NCBI RefSeq assembly: GCF_024448935.1
Contig: NZ_JAMOIE010000025.1
Coordinates: forward strand, 1 to 52,448
Direction: 5' to 3'
Source of the DNA: Stutzerimonas stutzeri
Lineage (GTDB): Bacteria; Pseudomonadota; Gammaproteobacteria; Pseudomonadales; Pseudomonadaceae
Length of the DNA stretch: 52,448 nt
Shown here: positions 17,544-25,241 of the stretch, piece after piece
How positions within the stretch are numbered: the stretch's first letter is position 1
Layout: each line of letters starts with the position of its first letter
The notes under the pieces: generated by a model
Told to the model about the DNA's origin: nothing
Databases searched by the model: none
Seen by the model: the letters and a program-made list of their open reading frames with translations, nothing else
Made by a program: the position numbers and the translations under genes

Positions 17544-18221
17544 TTACTTCTTGACGTTCAGATAGTCGCCTGATGTCTGCAGCGCGATGGTCACATTGCC
17601 CGAGGTGCGGTTACGCCAGAACCAGCCGTGGGTTCCATCGAACAGCGCTGTCAGCTCGCCGTTATCGCCTTTGACCTGACGCCCCTTGCTGTAACTGTGG
17701 AAATCGCCTTGCGCAGCGTTGTAAGTCTCACCGTGGGTATCGTGGTTGACTGGACCGGAGGCCGTCCATTGGTAAGAAACCACGCTGCCCTTGAGCATCT
17801 CCAGCTTGATCTCACGACCCTCGCCAGGTTTGAGGGTCAACGTAACCTCGTCAGACTTCGCGGCTGACTTTTGAGCGGCTGGCTGAGCGGGTTGCACAGC
17901 TGCAAGCTGCTGAACCGGTGCAGGTGCCTGAACAGGTGCAGGAGCCGGAGCCGGTGTAGCCGCTACCGCGGCAACAGGTGCTTTGGCCTGTTGCGCAGCC
18001 AACTCATCAGCCAGAGCCTCCTGAGCCAATGTGATCTTGATCTCCCCCATCTGGGTGAGGCCCATGGCACGACCGACGCCTGTCGGGTCCACCGCGTATT
18101 CCGATGGCATTACAACGGTAACGAGCAGCCCCATCGCAACGGCAAACGCGATAACAGAGGAACGGACGAGTTGACGGCTGGACGGCAGTTCACTTGCCGA
18201 AGGAAGTGGAGAATTGAACAT
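17544..18221 (-). CDS. single-pass membrane anchor protein of the HupE cluster
   Basis: The 225-residue product has one TM helix near 20-40 (SSVIAFAVAMGLLVTVVM) and a helical segment to about 75. An Ala/Pro/Gln-rich flexible linker spans 80-125, and a C-terminal beta-rich periplasmic domain covers 130-222 (VTLTLKPGEGREIKLEML, GTHGWFWRNRTSGNVTIAL). Homologous proteins are usually called transmembrane anchor proteins and sit next to HupE/UreJ_2 genes in Pseudomonas. It starts 12 bp after the hupE stop. The role is unknown; the domain may present a substrate or partner to HupE. Confidence 0.65.
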   Translation of the reverse strand: MFNSPLPSASELPSSRQLVRSSVIAFAVAMGLLVTVVMPSEYAVDPTGVGRAMGLTQMGEIKITLAQEALADELAAQQAKAPVAAVAATPAPAPAPVQAPAPVQQLAAVQPAQPAAQKSAAKSDEVTLTLKPGEGREIKLEMLKGSVVSYQWTASGPVNHDTHGETYNAAQGDFHSYSKGRQVKGDNGELTALFDGTHGWFWRNRTSGNVTIALQTSGDYLNVKK

Positions 18222-18233
18222 GATCGAAGGTCC

Positions 18234-18971
18234 TTAAGCAGAGATAAACAGGCCGGTAATCTGGTAACCCATCAAGAGGAAACCGGCGCTCATCATGGCA
18301 ACGTTGGCGGTATAGGCATGGCGCCAGAAGCTTGGTGTGCTGCGCCAGAACCCCATCAGGATGAGGATTGCGCTCAGCGCCAAAAGCTGGCCGATTTCGA
18401 CGCCTACGTTGAAGGCAATCAGGTTGGGGATCAGGCCATCCGCCGAAATCTCGTACTCCTGGATCTTGGTGGCCAGGCCGAAACCATGCAGGAGGCCGAA
18501 GATCAAGGTCGCGGCCTTTGTATTAGGCTGATAGCCGAACCAGCGCTTGAAGGCGCCCAGGTTGTCCAAAGCCTTGTAGACCACCGAGAAGCCGATGATC
18601 GCGTCGATGATGTACGAGCTGATGCTGATCTCCGTCAGCACCCCAAACAACAAGGTCACCGAGTGGCCAACAGCAAACAGCGTGACGTAAAGGCCAACGT
18701 CCTTCAGGCGATAGAGGAAGAAGATGACGCCGAAAAGGAACAGCAGATGGTCGTAGCCCGTCATCATGTGCTTGGCGCCCATGTAGATGAACGGGATCAA
18801 CATGACCCCTGTGCTTTCCTGGATAAAGCCCTTGTCACCCTCTGCTACAGCATGGGCCAAGGCTTCTGGCATGCCAATGAACAGGGAAGCAACCAACAGG
18901 AACAGCAGAAACAATGGGTGGCGTGAACGCGTGGCGAACAGTCCCCTACCCGTTATCGAGTGCAGATGCAT
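18234..18971 (-). CDS. hupE: HupE/UreJ_2 family metal permease
   Basis: Integral membrane protein of 245 residues with a signal-like first helix and about six further TM segments. The HupE/UreJ_2 hallmarks are KHMMTGYDHLLFLFG (near 67-81) and FAVGHSVTLLFG (near 99-110), with a later LLHGFGLATK. The family includes nickel permeases of hydrogenase and urease loci. Here no Ni enzyme is nearby; the gene lies downstream of an exported His-rich protein gene and an InrS-like box, and upstream of the anchor protein. The direction of transport cannot be read from sequence. Confidence 0.75.
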   Translation of the reverse strand: MHLHSITGRGLFATRSRHPLFLLFLLVASLFIGMPEALAHAVAEGDKGFIQESTGVMLIPFIYMGAKHMMTGYDHLLFLFGVIFFLYRLKDVGLYVTLFAVGHSVTLLFGVLTEISISSYIIDAIIGFSVVYKALDNLGAFKRWFGYQPNTKAATLIFGLLHGFGLATKIQEYEISADGLIPNLIAFNVGVEIGQLLALSAILILMGFWRSTPSFWRHAYTANVAMMSAGFLLMGYQITGLFISA

Positions 18972-19018
18972 GGATAAACCCTTTCTTGCAATGATCGTGA
19001 GCCGCTAAGCGGCTGATG

Positions 19019-19378
19019 TCAGCAGGCAAGTAGAGGACGAGGTGGGCGCTCGATGCGGAAAATAGGCGGTCGAGGCACTGAATCGCCGGGTAATCCCATG
19101 CGAACCGAGGGCTCGAAAGTAGAAAAAAGCTGGACGGAGGACGTGAGTTGAGGCGTCTCGTGCTGATGGTCAGGGGTAAGCGGTGAGTGATAGTGGTCTG
19201 CGCACTGGGCACAGCTCCAGGAGGACTCAGCATGGTCATGCCCGTGCTGGACTACCTGCTTGCTGTACACAGGGCTCTGCGTCGGCACTGAAAGCGAATA
19301 GGCGTGACCGGTCCAAGCCAGCAGAAAGGCTATAGCCAGAAACACAGTCATGGTCGCTGAAAGTAGACGGCGAGACAT
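19019..19378 (-). CDS. exported His-rich protein (DUF2946-like)
   Basis: The 119-residue product has a signal peptide (LLSATMTVFLAIAFLLAWTGHAYS). The mature region carries HGHDHAESSWSCAQCADHYHSPLTPDHQHE, rich in His plus a CxxC, and a Pro/Arg C-terminus (PPIFRIERPPRP) like DUF2946-type proteins. Predicted periplasmic metal binder. The ATG at 19378 has AAGGCG upstream; the frame open to 19411 lacks one. First gene of the leftward HupE cluster, sharing a 107-bp intergenic region and the box at 19428 with the InrS-like regulator. Confidence 0.6.
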   Translation of the reverse strand: MSRRLLSATMTVFLAIAFLLAWTGHAYSLSVPTQSPVYSKQVVQHGHDHAESSWSCAQCADHYHSPLTPDHQHETPQLTSSVQLFSTFEPSVRMGLPGDSVPRPPIFRIERPPRPLLAC

Positions 19379-19427
19379 CCTGACGCCTTCGTAACGGATA
19401 CGGACTAGCAAACGGACACGTTTGACC

Positions 19428-19446
19428 TAACCCCCCTAGGGGGATA
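19428..19446. promoter_or_regulatory. InrS/CsoR-type operator between the HupE cluster and its regulator
   Basis: TAACCCCCCTAGGGGGATA is a near-palindromic C-tract/G-tract box centred on CTAG. It lies 40 bp upstream of the InrS-like gene and 50 bp upstream of the exported His-rich gene. The GGGGGATA end is shared with the boxes at 9136 and 13328. Confidence 0.65.
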
Positions 19447-19485
19447 GCATGCAAGCCTAATGTAAAGCCGTCCGAGACTCAAGCC

Positions 19486-19791
19486 ATGACCGAGCCAGTC
19501 CATGAACATATCCATGGCCACACCCATACTCATCAGAGTCACGAAGCAATCATCAAACGCCTGAAACGTGCTGACGGCCATCTGCGCAGCATCATTACCA
19601 TGATCGAAGAAGGCCGTGAGTGCGTAGACATCGCCCAGCAGCTACATGCTGTCGAAAAGGCAGTTTGCCAAGCCAAGCGCACGCTCATTCAAGACCATAT
19701 CGATCACTGCCTGGAAGATTCGGTTACCGCTTTGAGCAATGGTGATCGATCCGCAATCGACGAATTCAAGCAGATCACCAAATACCTCTAA
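19486..19791 (+). CDS. InrS-like nickel-sensing repressor (CsoR/RcnR family) with His-rich N-terminus
   Basis: The 101-residue all-helical repressor has the extended N-terminus HEHIHGHTHTHQSH. The core ligands are Cys46 (GRECVD), His71 and Cys75 (QDHIDHC), spaced 25 and 4 residues apart. That is the C-H-C set of CsoR and InrS, unlike the C-H-H set of the RcnR at 8838. His14 lies 32 residues before Cys46, matching the distance of the extra nickel ligand in InrS. Probably senses Ni(II) and represses itself, the HupE cluster and perhaps the MFS gene via the shared box. Its ribosome site is weak. Confidence 0.8.
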   Translation: MTEPVHEHIHGHTHTHQSHEAIIKRLKRADGHLRSIITMIEEGRECVDIAQQLHAVEKAVCQAKRTLIQDHIDHCLEDSVTALSNGDRSAIDEFKQITKYL

Positions 19792-19825
19792 AGGTTGTCC
19801 ATCGCTTGCCCGTAAGGCGGTCACC

Positions 19826-20269
19826 ATGATGTTGGCCCTTGGCAGTTACCTAGGTCTATTCCTGGCCGCATTCGGTGCTGCGACTCTGCTTCCAATGCAG
19901 TCCGAGGCAGTGCTTGCAGGGATGCTGGTCTCTGAGTATTACGATCCCCTGCTGCTTTTGACCGTTGCCACCTTGGGCAACGTGCTGGGTTCTGTGGTGA
20001 ACTGGCTGCTAGGGTTGGGGGTTGAGCGTTACCGGGATCGCCGCTGGTTCCCAGTAGGTCCTGACAAGCTGCAGAAAGCGCAGAACGTGTACCACCGCTA
20101 TGGCTACTGGTCTCTCCTGCTCAGCTGGGTCCCGCTGATAGGAGACCCCCTGACCCTTGTCGCGGGCATCATGAGAGAGCCGCTCTGGCGCTTTCTTCTG
20201 ATCGTCTCGGTGGCCAAGGGCGCTCGGTACCTCATTCTCACCATGCTTGTCCTGGGAAGTATGCCTTGA
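19826..20269 (+). CDS. YqaA-type DedA/VTT family membrane protein
   Basis: The 147-residue inner-membrane protein has the SNARE-associated/VTT domain. AAFGAATLLPMQSEAVLAGML near 10-30 and GNVLGSVVNWLLGLGVERYRDR near 49-70 are typical of YqaA, and there are 4-5 hydrophobic segments. DedA-like proteins are linked to lipid scrambling and envelope homeostasis; small YqaA members are uncharacterised. The ATG at 19826 follows AAGGCGG. The frame begins just after the InrS-like gene and is probably co-transcribed with it. Confidence 0.7.
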   Translation: MMLALGSYLGLFLAAFGAATLLPMQSEAVLAGMLVSEYYDPLLLLTVATLGNVLGSVVNWLLGLGVERYRDRRWFPVGPDKLQKAQNVYHRYGYWSLLLSWVPLIGDPLTLVAGIMREPLWRFLLIVSVAKGARYLILTMLVLGSMP

Positions 20270-21006
20270 ACGTACAAAGCCGGGACACGGCCCCTACAAA
20301 GCCACGCAACGCAGAACAAGACTTGATCAAGTGGATCGCTCTCCTCACGATGGTTTTTGACCACATGCGTTTGGTATGGCCTGGTGCAGAGGATCTTTTC
20401 GTCCTGGGTAGACTTTCGTTTCCCCTGTTCTGCCTCGCTATCGCAATCAACGTCGCACGCACCCAGCCGGGCGAACTCTTCACCCGTAGTAATGGCCGAT
20501 ATCTCGCGCTGATGGTGCTGTTCGCTGCCATCTCGGAGGTCCCGTACCGAATGATCAGTAGCTCAGGCACGTTTAACGTGCTTTTCACGCTGATCTTGGG
20601 GTTGATGGTTGCCTGGGGAGTCCACCACCGGAACTGGTCCAGCCTCTTGATGGCTGCCATAGCACTCGGTTTCGCCAGTGTTTTCGCAGATCCACTGATG
20701 TACGGGTTTTACGGGGTATTGGTACCAGCGGCTTTAGTACTTGCGATCAAGCGCCCGGAATTTTTCGCGATGGTCCCGGTTGTACTGTGCGTGCTAGCCA
20801 ATTCGCGTACAGGGCTTTTTTCGCAAGCCATCCACTTGGAGCCCGCTGCCTTGGCCGCCCTCATACTGGCTGCTCTGGCGCCACTTCTCGGACTGATAGT
20901 TCTGTGGTCGCGTATGCCTTTCAGGGTTCCGCCTGTGACTCAGTGGAGCTATTGGTTTTATCCAGGACACCTCGCTGCCTTGCTCGGTATTCGCTCCCTA
21001 ATGTGA
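20266..21006 (+). CDS. TraX family membrane protein
   Basis: The 246-residue polytopic protein resembles TraX, the F-pilin acetylase family: DLIKWIALLTMVFDHMRLVW near 19-38, a hallmark HM/DH region, LGRLSFPLFCLAIA, and a C-terminal YWFYPGHLAALLGI. About 8 TM helices are visible. No conjugation genes are nearby, so it may acylate another substrate. It starts with TTG overlapping the YqaA stop by 3 bases, with GGGAAG upstream; no better start retains the conserved N-terminus. Confidence 0.7.
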   Translation: MNVQSRDTAPTKPRNAEQDLIKWIALLTMVFDHMRLVWPGAEDLFVLGRLSFPLFCLAIAINVARTQPGELFTRSNGRYLALMVLFAAISEVPYRMISSSGTFNVLFTLILGLMVAWGVHHRNWSSLLMAAIALGFASVFADPLMYGFYGVLVPAALVLAIKRPEFFAMVPVVLCVLANSRTGLFSQAIHLEPAALAALILAALAPLLGLIVLWSRMPFRVPPVTQWSYWFYPGHLAALLGIRSLM

Positions 21007-21072
21007 AGGCTTCGGTTGAGCGTATAGGTGTCCACTACTCCCCTTCGGTGAACCTGCTGCTCATTAACCAGG

Positions 21073-23226
21073 CTAAGACATACAGCACTTTTTGTATTTT
21101 TTCCCACTCCGGCAGGGGCAGGGTTCGTTCCGACCCACTTTCCTCCCATTCGACTGGCGTATGAGAGACTTTAACGATGATATTGGCGCTGGCGCCTGAG
21201 CATCTCTGGTGAGTTCGTCCATCTGATCAGACTCAGTCCAGGGAAAATTCAAAGTTACGCCGAATTGAATGTCACAATCCCCGTCGACAGCCAAGCCAAA
21301 CCAAGTATCTGATCGCATAATGTACTTACGCTTGTGGCAATGGAATTGCAGCCGGCGCATCGCTGCCGGCGACGGCATTCTATTAGAGTGGAAGCAGATC
21401 CCGGAGTTACCTTGCTCAGCCCCGATCGTAAAGTCGTGCCCCTGCCCATCCTCTCGCGTCATACGAGTAATGGCTTCCAGCCCACGATGCACATTAAAAG
21501 CAGCATCCTCATTCATGGCTAAAAGCTGAAGTCCGAGTTCAAGCGTTGCAGGATTGGCCTCAGCTTCGATCTGAGAAATAACCTGCTCATAGCGCGTGCC
21601 TGCCAATCTAGTCAGTATGCCTTCAGGTGTATGCTTGCCGGGATGCCCCTCCCGCCGTACAGTCATAGCGGTATCGAGATCGACTGCATATGAGTCATCA
21701 ATCATCACGTAGCTGAATTCCTCATCAAGCCACATGTTTCGTTTAAGATGGAATCCCAAGGCCGTCAGTTCATGACTCAGATTCACCTTACCGGCTGCGG
21801 CAATCCGTAGACGAATGTAGCTGAGGAACCTCAGCGGTGACGTTAACATCTCCGCAATAGCGTCCAAGAGGAAGACGTCCATAACGAGTGGCGCTTTGAT
21901 CACCTCAGTCGTCTGGTAAGTTAGGTACTGACTGGATTGAAAAGCTAATGCCGGATAGTGTTCAGAAACGACGCTGAAAAGATAGATCTCTTTAGGAGGA
22001 TGAGGAAGCTTCAATTCTCGACCTTGATCATTCTCCAGTCTGCACTCTCCCTCCACGATAATATTGGCGCAAATCCATCCCTGATCGTAGGACTGCTGAA
22101 TGGCAGCGGCGAAGTCGGACTTTAGTTGTCCGTCATTGCCTTTTCTAGCCTCAAGGGTCAGCTTTTTCGCCTTGGCTTGGATGATGATCAGTCGATCCCC
22201 GAACACCACCAGCACGTCTGCTTCACCCGCAACGTCCTTGCCCTTGAACAAATTCACATTGGTATGCACGTTGTCCTGACCGAAAACGGCTCTCAATCTC
22301 AGCGCTGAGAACTGCTCTGCAAATGCACCGCGATGCTCCATAGCAGTCGGCCGGTACGGCTTGTCGGCCCACATCCAAAAAAAGGGCGACTCATAAAGTG
22401 CCTCATAAATTGCGTAGTGCTGGAACAGCAACACAGTACCGCGACCGGTTGGCAGCAACGGTGTGGCAGCGACCGCGTTGAAATCGCCAATGGTTTGGAA
22501 CTGCAGGTTATCGCCAGTTAGCGTCAATGCACCGAAAACAGCTTCGACAATGGGAACATCCAGCCCGCTTGAGTCCGCAACAAGCTGTGCTGAATATTCG
22601 AACGCTCCTATCAATATGTGGGGGTCAATCACTGGGGCTCTGGACTTGGCAAAAGTCGCGCACGCCTTCTCGTCCATTAGGTTACACATTGTGCTAGCGA
22701 CCAACTGGGCCTGGGTGATGGTGAAGCCCATTTTTTCAACGAGCCAGGTATCGTCCGCGCCGTACTTTGTGGGAAGTAAATCTCGGTACTGGAAACTATA
22801 TGCGGACTCGGTTCCATAAAAAATCGGCTCCCGCATGGACATACCGTCCCAGCCTATCTCGGCTGTGCTACCGCTGACCGCTTGGGCCGTCAGAGATGAA
22901 AGCATCGGTCGAGAAAGTGCGTGGTGTAGCTCCAACATCAGCGTGTCGGTGCGTTCTACCAAATATCCCAGGACCTCTACGGTGGGCACGCTCATGTCCA
23001 AAGCCTGGCGGACCATCAACCCAAGCAAAGTCGTGATCTCAGTCCTCAATAATCGGTCGTTGGTGAACAGATGAGCCATATCCTTCGGGTTCAGCTCATC
23101 GCGGTACAGGACCAGGTTGTCCCGGTGACATATGAAGGCAATCGCATGAACGTAGCCAGGTGAGGCAGTTAGCTGCACAAGATCAGCTAGAACCTCCGTT
23201 TCGGTTCGACCTACAGGTGTCGGCAT
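21073..23226 (-). CDS. large protein with nuclease-like (NERD/PD-D/ExK-like) core and C-terminal SEC-C zinc motif
   Basis: The 717-residue cytosolic protein has a long N-terminal region without a recognised family. At 328-378 it reads GKDVAGEADVLVVFGDRLIIIQAKAKK; E335, D337, Q350 and K352 are arranged like the active site of NERD/Mrr-type nucleases. Residues 698-717 form a SEC-C motif (RNEPCPCRSGKKYKKCC; C703, C705, C714, C715), a zinc finger also found in SecA and YecA. The combination suggests a nucleic-acid-targeting defence or quality-control role; this is inference. It stands alone, 350 bp from the DUF3800 gene on the other strand, close to the recombinases. Confidence 0.6.
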   Translation of the reverse strand: MPTPVGRTETEVLADLVQLTASPGYVHAIAFICHRDNLVLYRDELNPKDMAHLFTNDRLLRTEITTLLGLMVRQALDMSVPTVEVLGYLVERTDTLMLELHHALSRPMLSSLTAQAVSGSTAEIGWDGMSMREPIFYGTESAYSFQYRDLLPTKYGADDTWLVEKMGFTITQAQLVASTMCNLMDEKACATFAKSRAPVIDPHILIGAFEYSAQLVADSSGLDVPIVEAVFGALTLTGDNLQFQTIGDFNAVAATPLLPTGRGTVLLFQHYAIYEALYESPFFWMWADKPYRPTAMEHRGAFAEQFSALRLRAVFGQDNVHTNVNLFKGKDVAGEADVLVVFGDRLIIIQAKAKKLTLEARKGNDGQLKSDFAAAIQQSYDQGWICANIIVEGECRLENDQGRELKLPHPPKEIYLFSVVSEHYPALAFQSSQYLTYQTTEVIKAPLVMDVFLLDAIAEMLTSPLRFLSYIRLRIAAAGKVNLSHELTALGFHLKRNMWLDEEFSYVMIDDSYAVDLDTAMTVRREGHPGKHTPEGILTRLAGTRYEQVISQIEAEANPATLELGLQLLAMNEDAAFNVHRGLEAITRMTREDGQGHDFTIGAEQGNSGICFHSNRMPSPAAMRRLQFHCHKRKYIMRSDTWFGLAVDGDCDIQFGVTLNFPWTESDQMDELTRDAQAPAPISSLKSLIRQSNGRKVGRNEPCPCRSGKKYKKCCMS

Positions 23227-23577
23227 GCGGCATTACTCCATGGTTGGCTTAGGCGATCGGCAGACAGGTCTTGAGCGCGACATCGATGGTAGCGTGGCTT
23301 AATTTCCGCCATTAGCCCCCCGCGAAGCCTTTACAAGCTAGGCGCATGACATCCCCCATGCGGGTTTCAGTGCTCCCAGAGCAACCGCGGTTCCCAAATC
23401 CTATGATCGAAGCATCCTACACTGCGGTGACGCCCTACCGCCTGCATGCGTAGACCTTCCTGACCGGAATGATGATGCTCTGTCAAATGGTGGTTCACGT
23501 CTAGAATGAAACAGATATCCCGGCATGCGTGAAGGGAATCACTACTACCACTGACACGCCGCACAAGGAATAGATTT
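23227..23577. other. intergenic region, no gene seen
   Basis: Divergent spacer between the SEC-C gene and the DUF3800 gene. Short frames here lack ribosome sites and family signatures. AGGAAT lies just before the ATG at 23578. I see no RNA gene or clear repeat. Confidence 0.5.
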
Positions 23578-24708
23578 ATGTATTTTTATGTAGATGAGAG
23601 TGGGCAAACGGGTCTGAATCTGTTCGACCCGCAGCAGCCGATTTTATACTATGGTGTACTGTCCTCGCCGCACAATGTGGATGAGGTCGCTAATGATGAA
23701 ATTCAAGAACTACGCGAACGCTTTGGCGTTGCAAGATTGCACTCAAGTGAGTTGGGCATGGGGCGACTGACCAGTATTGCCTCTGAACTCTCGGCATTGC
23801 AAGCAAAGCTAGACTTGACCATAGATATTTATCGGATATCCAAACCTGATCATGCTTTGATAAGTTTTTTTGACCAGCTCTTTGATCAGGGGCTCAACAA
23901 GGCAGTTCCATGGTCAGCATATTGGACTCCTTTACGTTTCGTAGTATTAGCGAAGCTTGCATACCTATTTGATGAGGATTTGATTAAACTAGCCAGGAAG
24001 GCTCGAATCGAGAAAAAGACCGAAAAAGCAAATACTATATTGCAAGAGGTATGTAACACGCTGCTGTGTCGGATTGACTATCTTCCCGACCCTAGAAGTC
24101 GCGAAATAATACGAGATGCTCTTACATGGGCCTGCAAGCATCCTGATGAAATCCATTACAACATATACAGCAACAATGATCGCCTTCAAATATCTCCTAA
24201 TTTAATCGGCTTCCAGTCAGTCATGCATGGTATTGCACTCAGACTGAAAGTCGGCGGAGGGGATGCCGCTGCAATCGTGGTTGACAGGCAAGGTGAGTTT
24301 AATCGCGCTCAAGAATGGGTCGCTAACTTTTATAGGAGCGCGAAAGATAAGGGTGGGCCATGGGAAGTTGGGCCGGGCCTGCCTAAAATGGATCTATCCA
24401 ACATCCCCGACATTCCTATCACGTGCACCCCTGGCGATATGAGTGCTGGTTTAGAATTGGTGGATATTTATCTTTGGTTGATGAAGCGTCTTTTTGAGAA
24501 AAAAGATTTGAGCCCTGAGTTGCTAGAGCTTTTAGCGCCTCAAATGGAAAAAGGAATGACTGACGAGGTTTCGTTTGCTGGAATAATGAAACGATGGGAG
24601 CCAGTTCTGATGAATCTTCCTGATCCAAGCCCCGAAGAGGAAAAGCGTGCGCGACAACTCATGGCCCGTCATGAAGAGTATCGAAAAAATCATCTTGATG
24701 GAATATAG
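23578..24708 (+). CDS. DUF3800 domain protein
   Basis: The 376-residue protein opens with the family hallmark MYFYVDESGQTG, whose Asp6-Glu7 are the predicted first acidic residues of an RNase H-like fold. Later acidic/His positions include RLHSSELGMG near 57-66 and AAIVVDRQGEFNRAQEW near 237-253. DUF3800 proteins are common in mobile elements and defence islands; their activity is not settled. Base composition is visibly AT-richer than the metal genes, like the gin operon beside it, pointing to separate acquisition. Convergent with ginD; a hairpin at 24745 separates them. Confidence 0.7.
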   Translation: MYFYVDESGQTGLNLFDPQQPILYYGVLSSPHNVDEVANDEIQELRERFGVARLHSSELGMGRLTSIASELSALQAKLDLTIDIYRISKPDHALISFFDQLFDQGLNKAVPWSAYWTPLRFVVLAKLAYLFDEDLIKLARKARIEKKTEKANTILQEVCNTLLCRIDYLPDPRSREIIRDALTWACKHPDEIHYNIYSNNDRLQISPNLIGFQSVMHGIALRLKVGGGDAAAIVVDRQGEFNRAQEWVANFYRSAKDKGGPWEVGPGLPKMDLSNIPDIPITCTPGDMSAGLELVDIYLWLMKRLFEKKDLSPELLELLAPQMEKGMTDEVSFAGIMKRWEPVLMNLPDPSPEEEKRARQLMARHEEYRKNHLDGI

Positions 24709-24744
24709 ATTCGTTTAGGCAATCATCCGGGGCGATATGGACTC

Positions 24745-24765
24745 GGTGCAGCAACAGACTGCACC
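24745..24765. terminator. hairpin between convergent DUF3800 gene and ginD
   Basis: GGTGCAG, a 7-nt loop, CTGCACC in the 86-bp convergent gap. No U-tract of note; may act bidirectionally. Confidence 0.4.
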
Positions 24766-24794
24766 AACCGTAAACTGAATGCGACAGCACCAAA

Positions 24795-25241
24795 TCATTT
24801 GATGTCGACAACCATCGCCTTTGCAGGAGCAGCATCAAGAATTTGTACAGCATCACCTACCTCTTTGTATTCCTTCCAGAATCGTTCGAGTGCGCTCATA
24901 CCACCAGCTAATTGTACTGCGCGAATAAGACCTGCATGCGCAGCTATCAGCCTCTTTAATTTAAGTACCAGTACTTCATTGTCTCTGTTTAAGCGCTGCG
25001 ATTTTTTGTCGTGTACGTCGAAAGAAGATAAACTCGCTGCCGCAGCCCGCGCTTCAAGTTGTTTTTGGCGACTTTCGACAATGAGTTTCATTCGTGCAGG
25101 GTTGCGTGTAAATGCCGAGGCGTTTTTGAGCAGCGAATGGTGGCGAGCGATTGCCCGCGCCGTAATATCGACGTCCTCTAGCGCCAACTGATCAAGAACT
25201 TTTTTCAATTCAACATTTGAAGGATCCAGCAAGGTTCTCAT
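24795..25241 (-). CDS. ginD: GinD-like small helical protein of GInt operon
   Basis: The 148-residue product is almost entirely helical and basic in the middle (ARHHSLLKNASAFTRNPARMKLIVESRQKQLEAR, then a helix KKSQRLNRDNEVLVLKLKRLIAAHAGLIRAV). GInt islands encode such a small putative helix-loop-helix protein as the fourth gene, required for integration and excision. Its ATG overlaps the ginC stop (ATGA). It may be a DNA-binding accessory directing the three recombinases. Identification rests on order, size and company rather than on a residue signature. Confidence 0.65.
   Translation of the reverse strand: MRTLLDPSNVELKKVLDQLALEDVDITARAIARHHSLLKNASAFTRNPARMKLIVESRQKQLEARAAAASLSSFDVHDKKSQRLNRDNEVLVLKLKRLIAAHAGLIRAVQLAGGMSALERFWKEYKEVGDAVQILDAAPAKAMVVDIK

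Noticed and set aside
1..24795. Search for the missing ligD 5' half inside the island
   Set aside because: No phosphoesterase-domain or ligase N-terminal coding is visible on either strand; the left boundary must lie outside the window or be lost.
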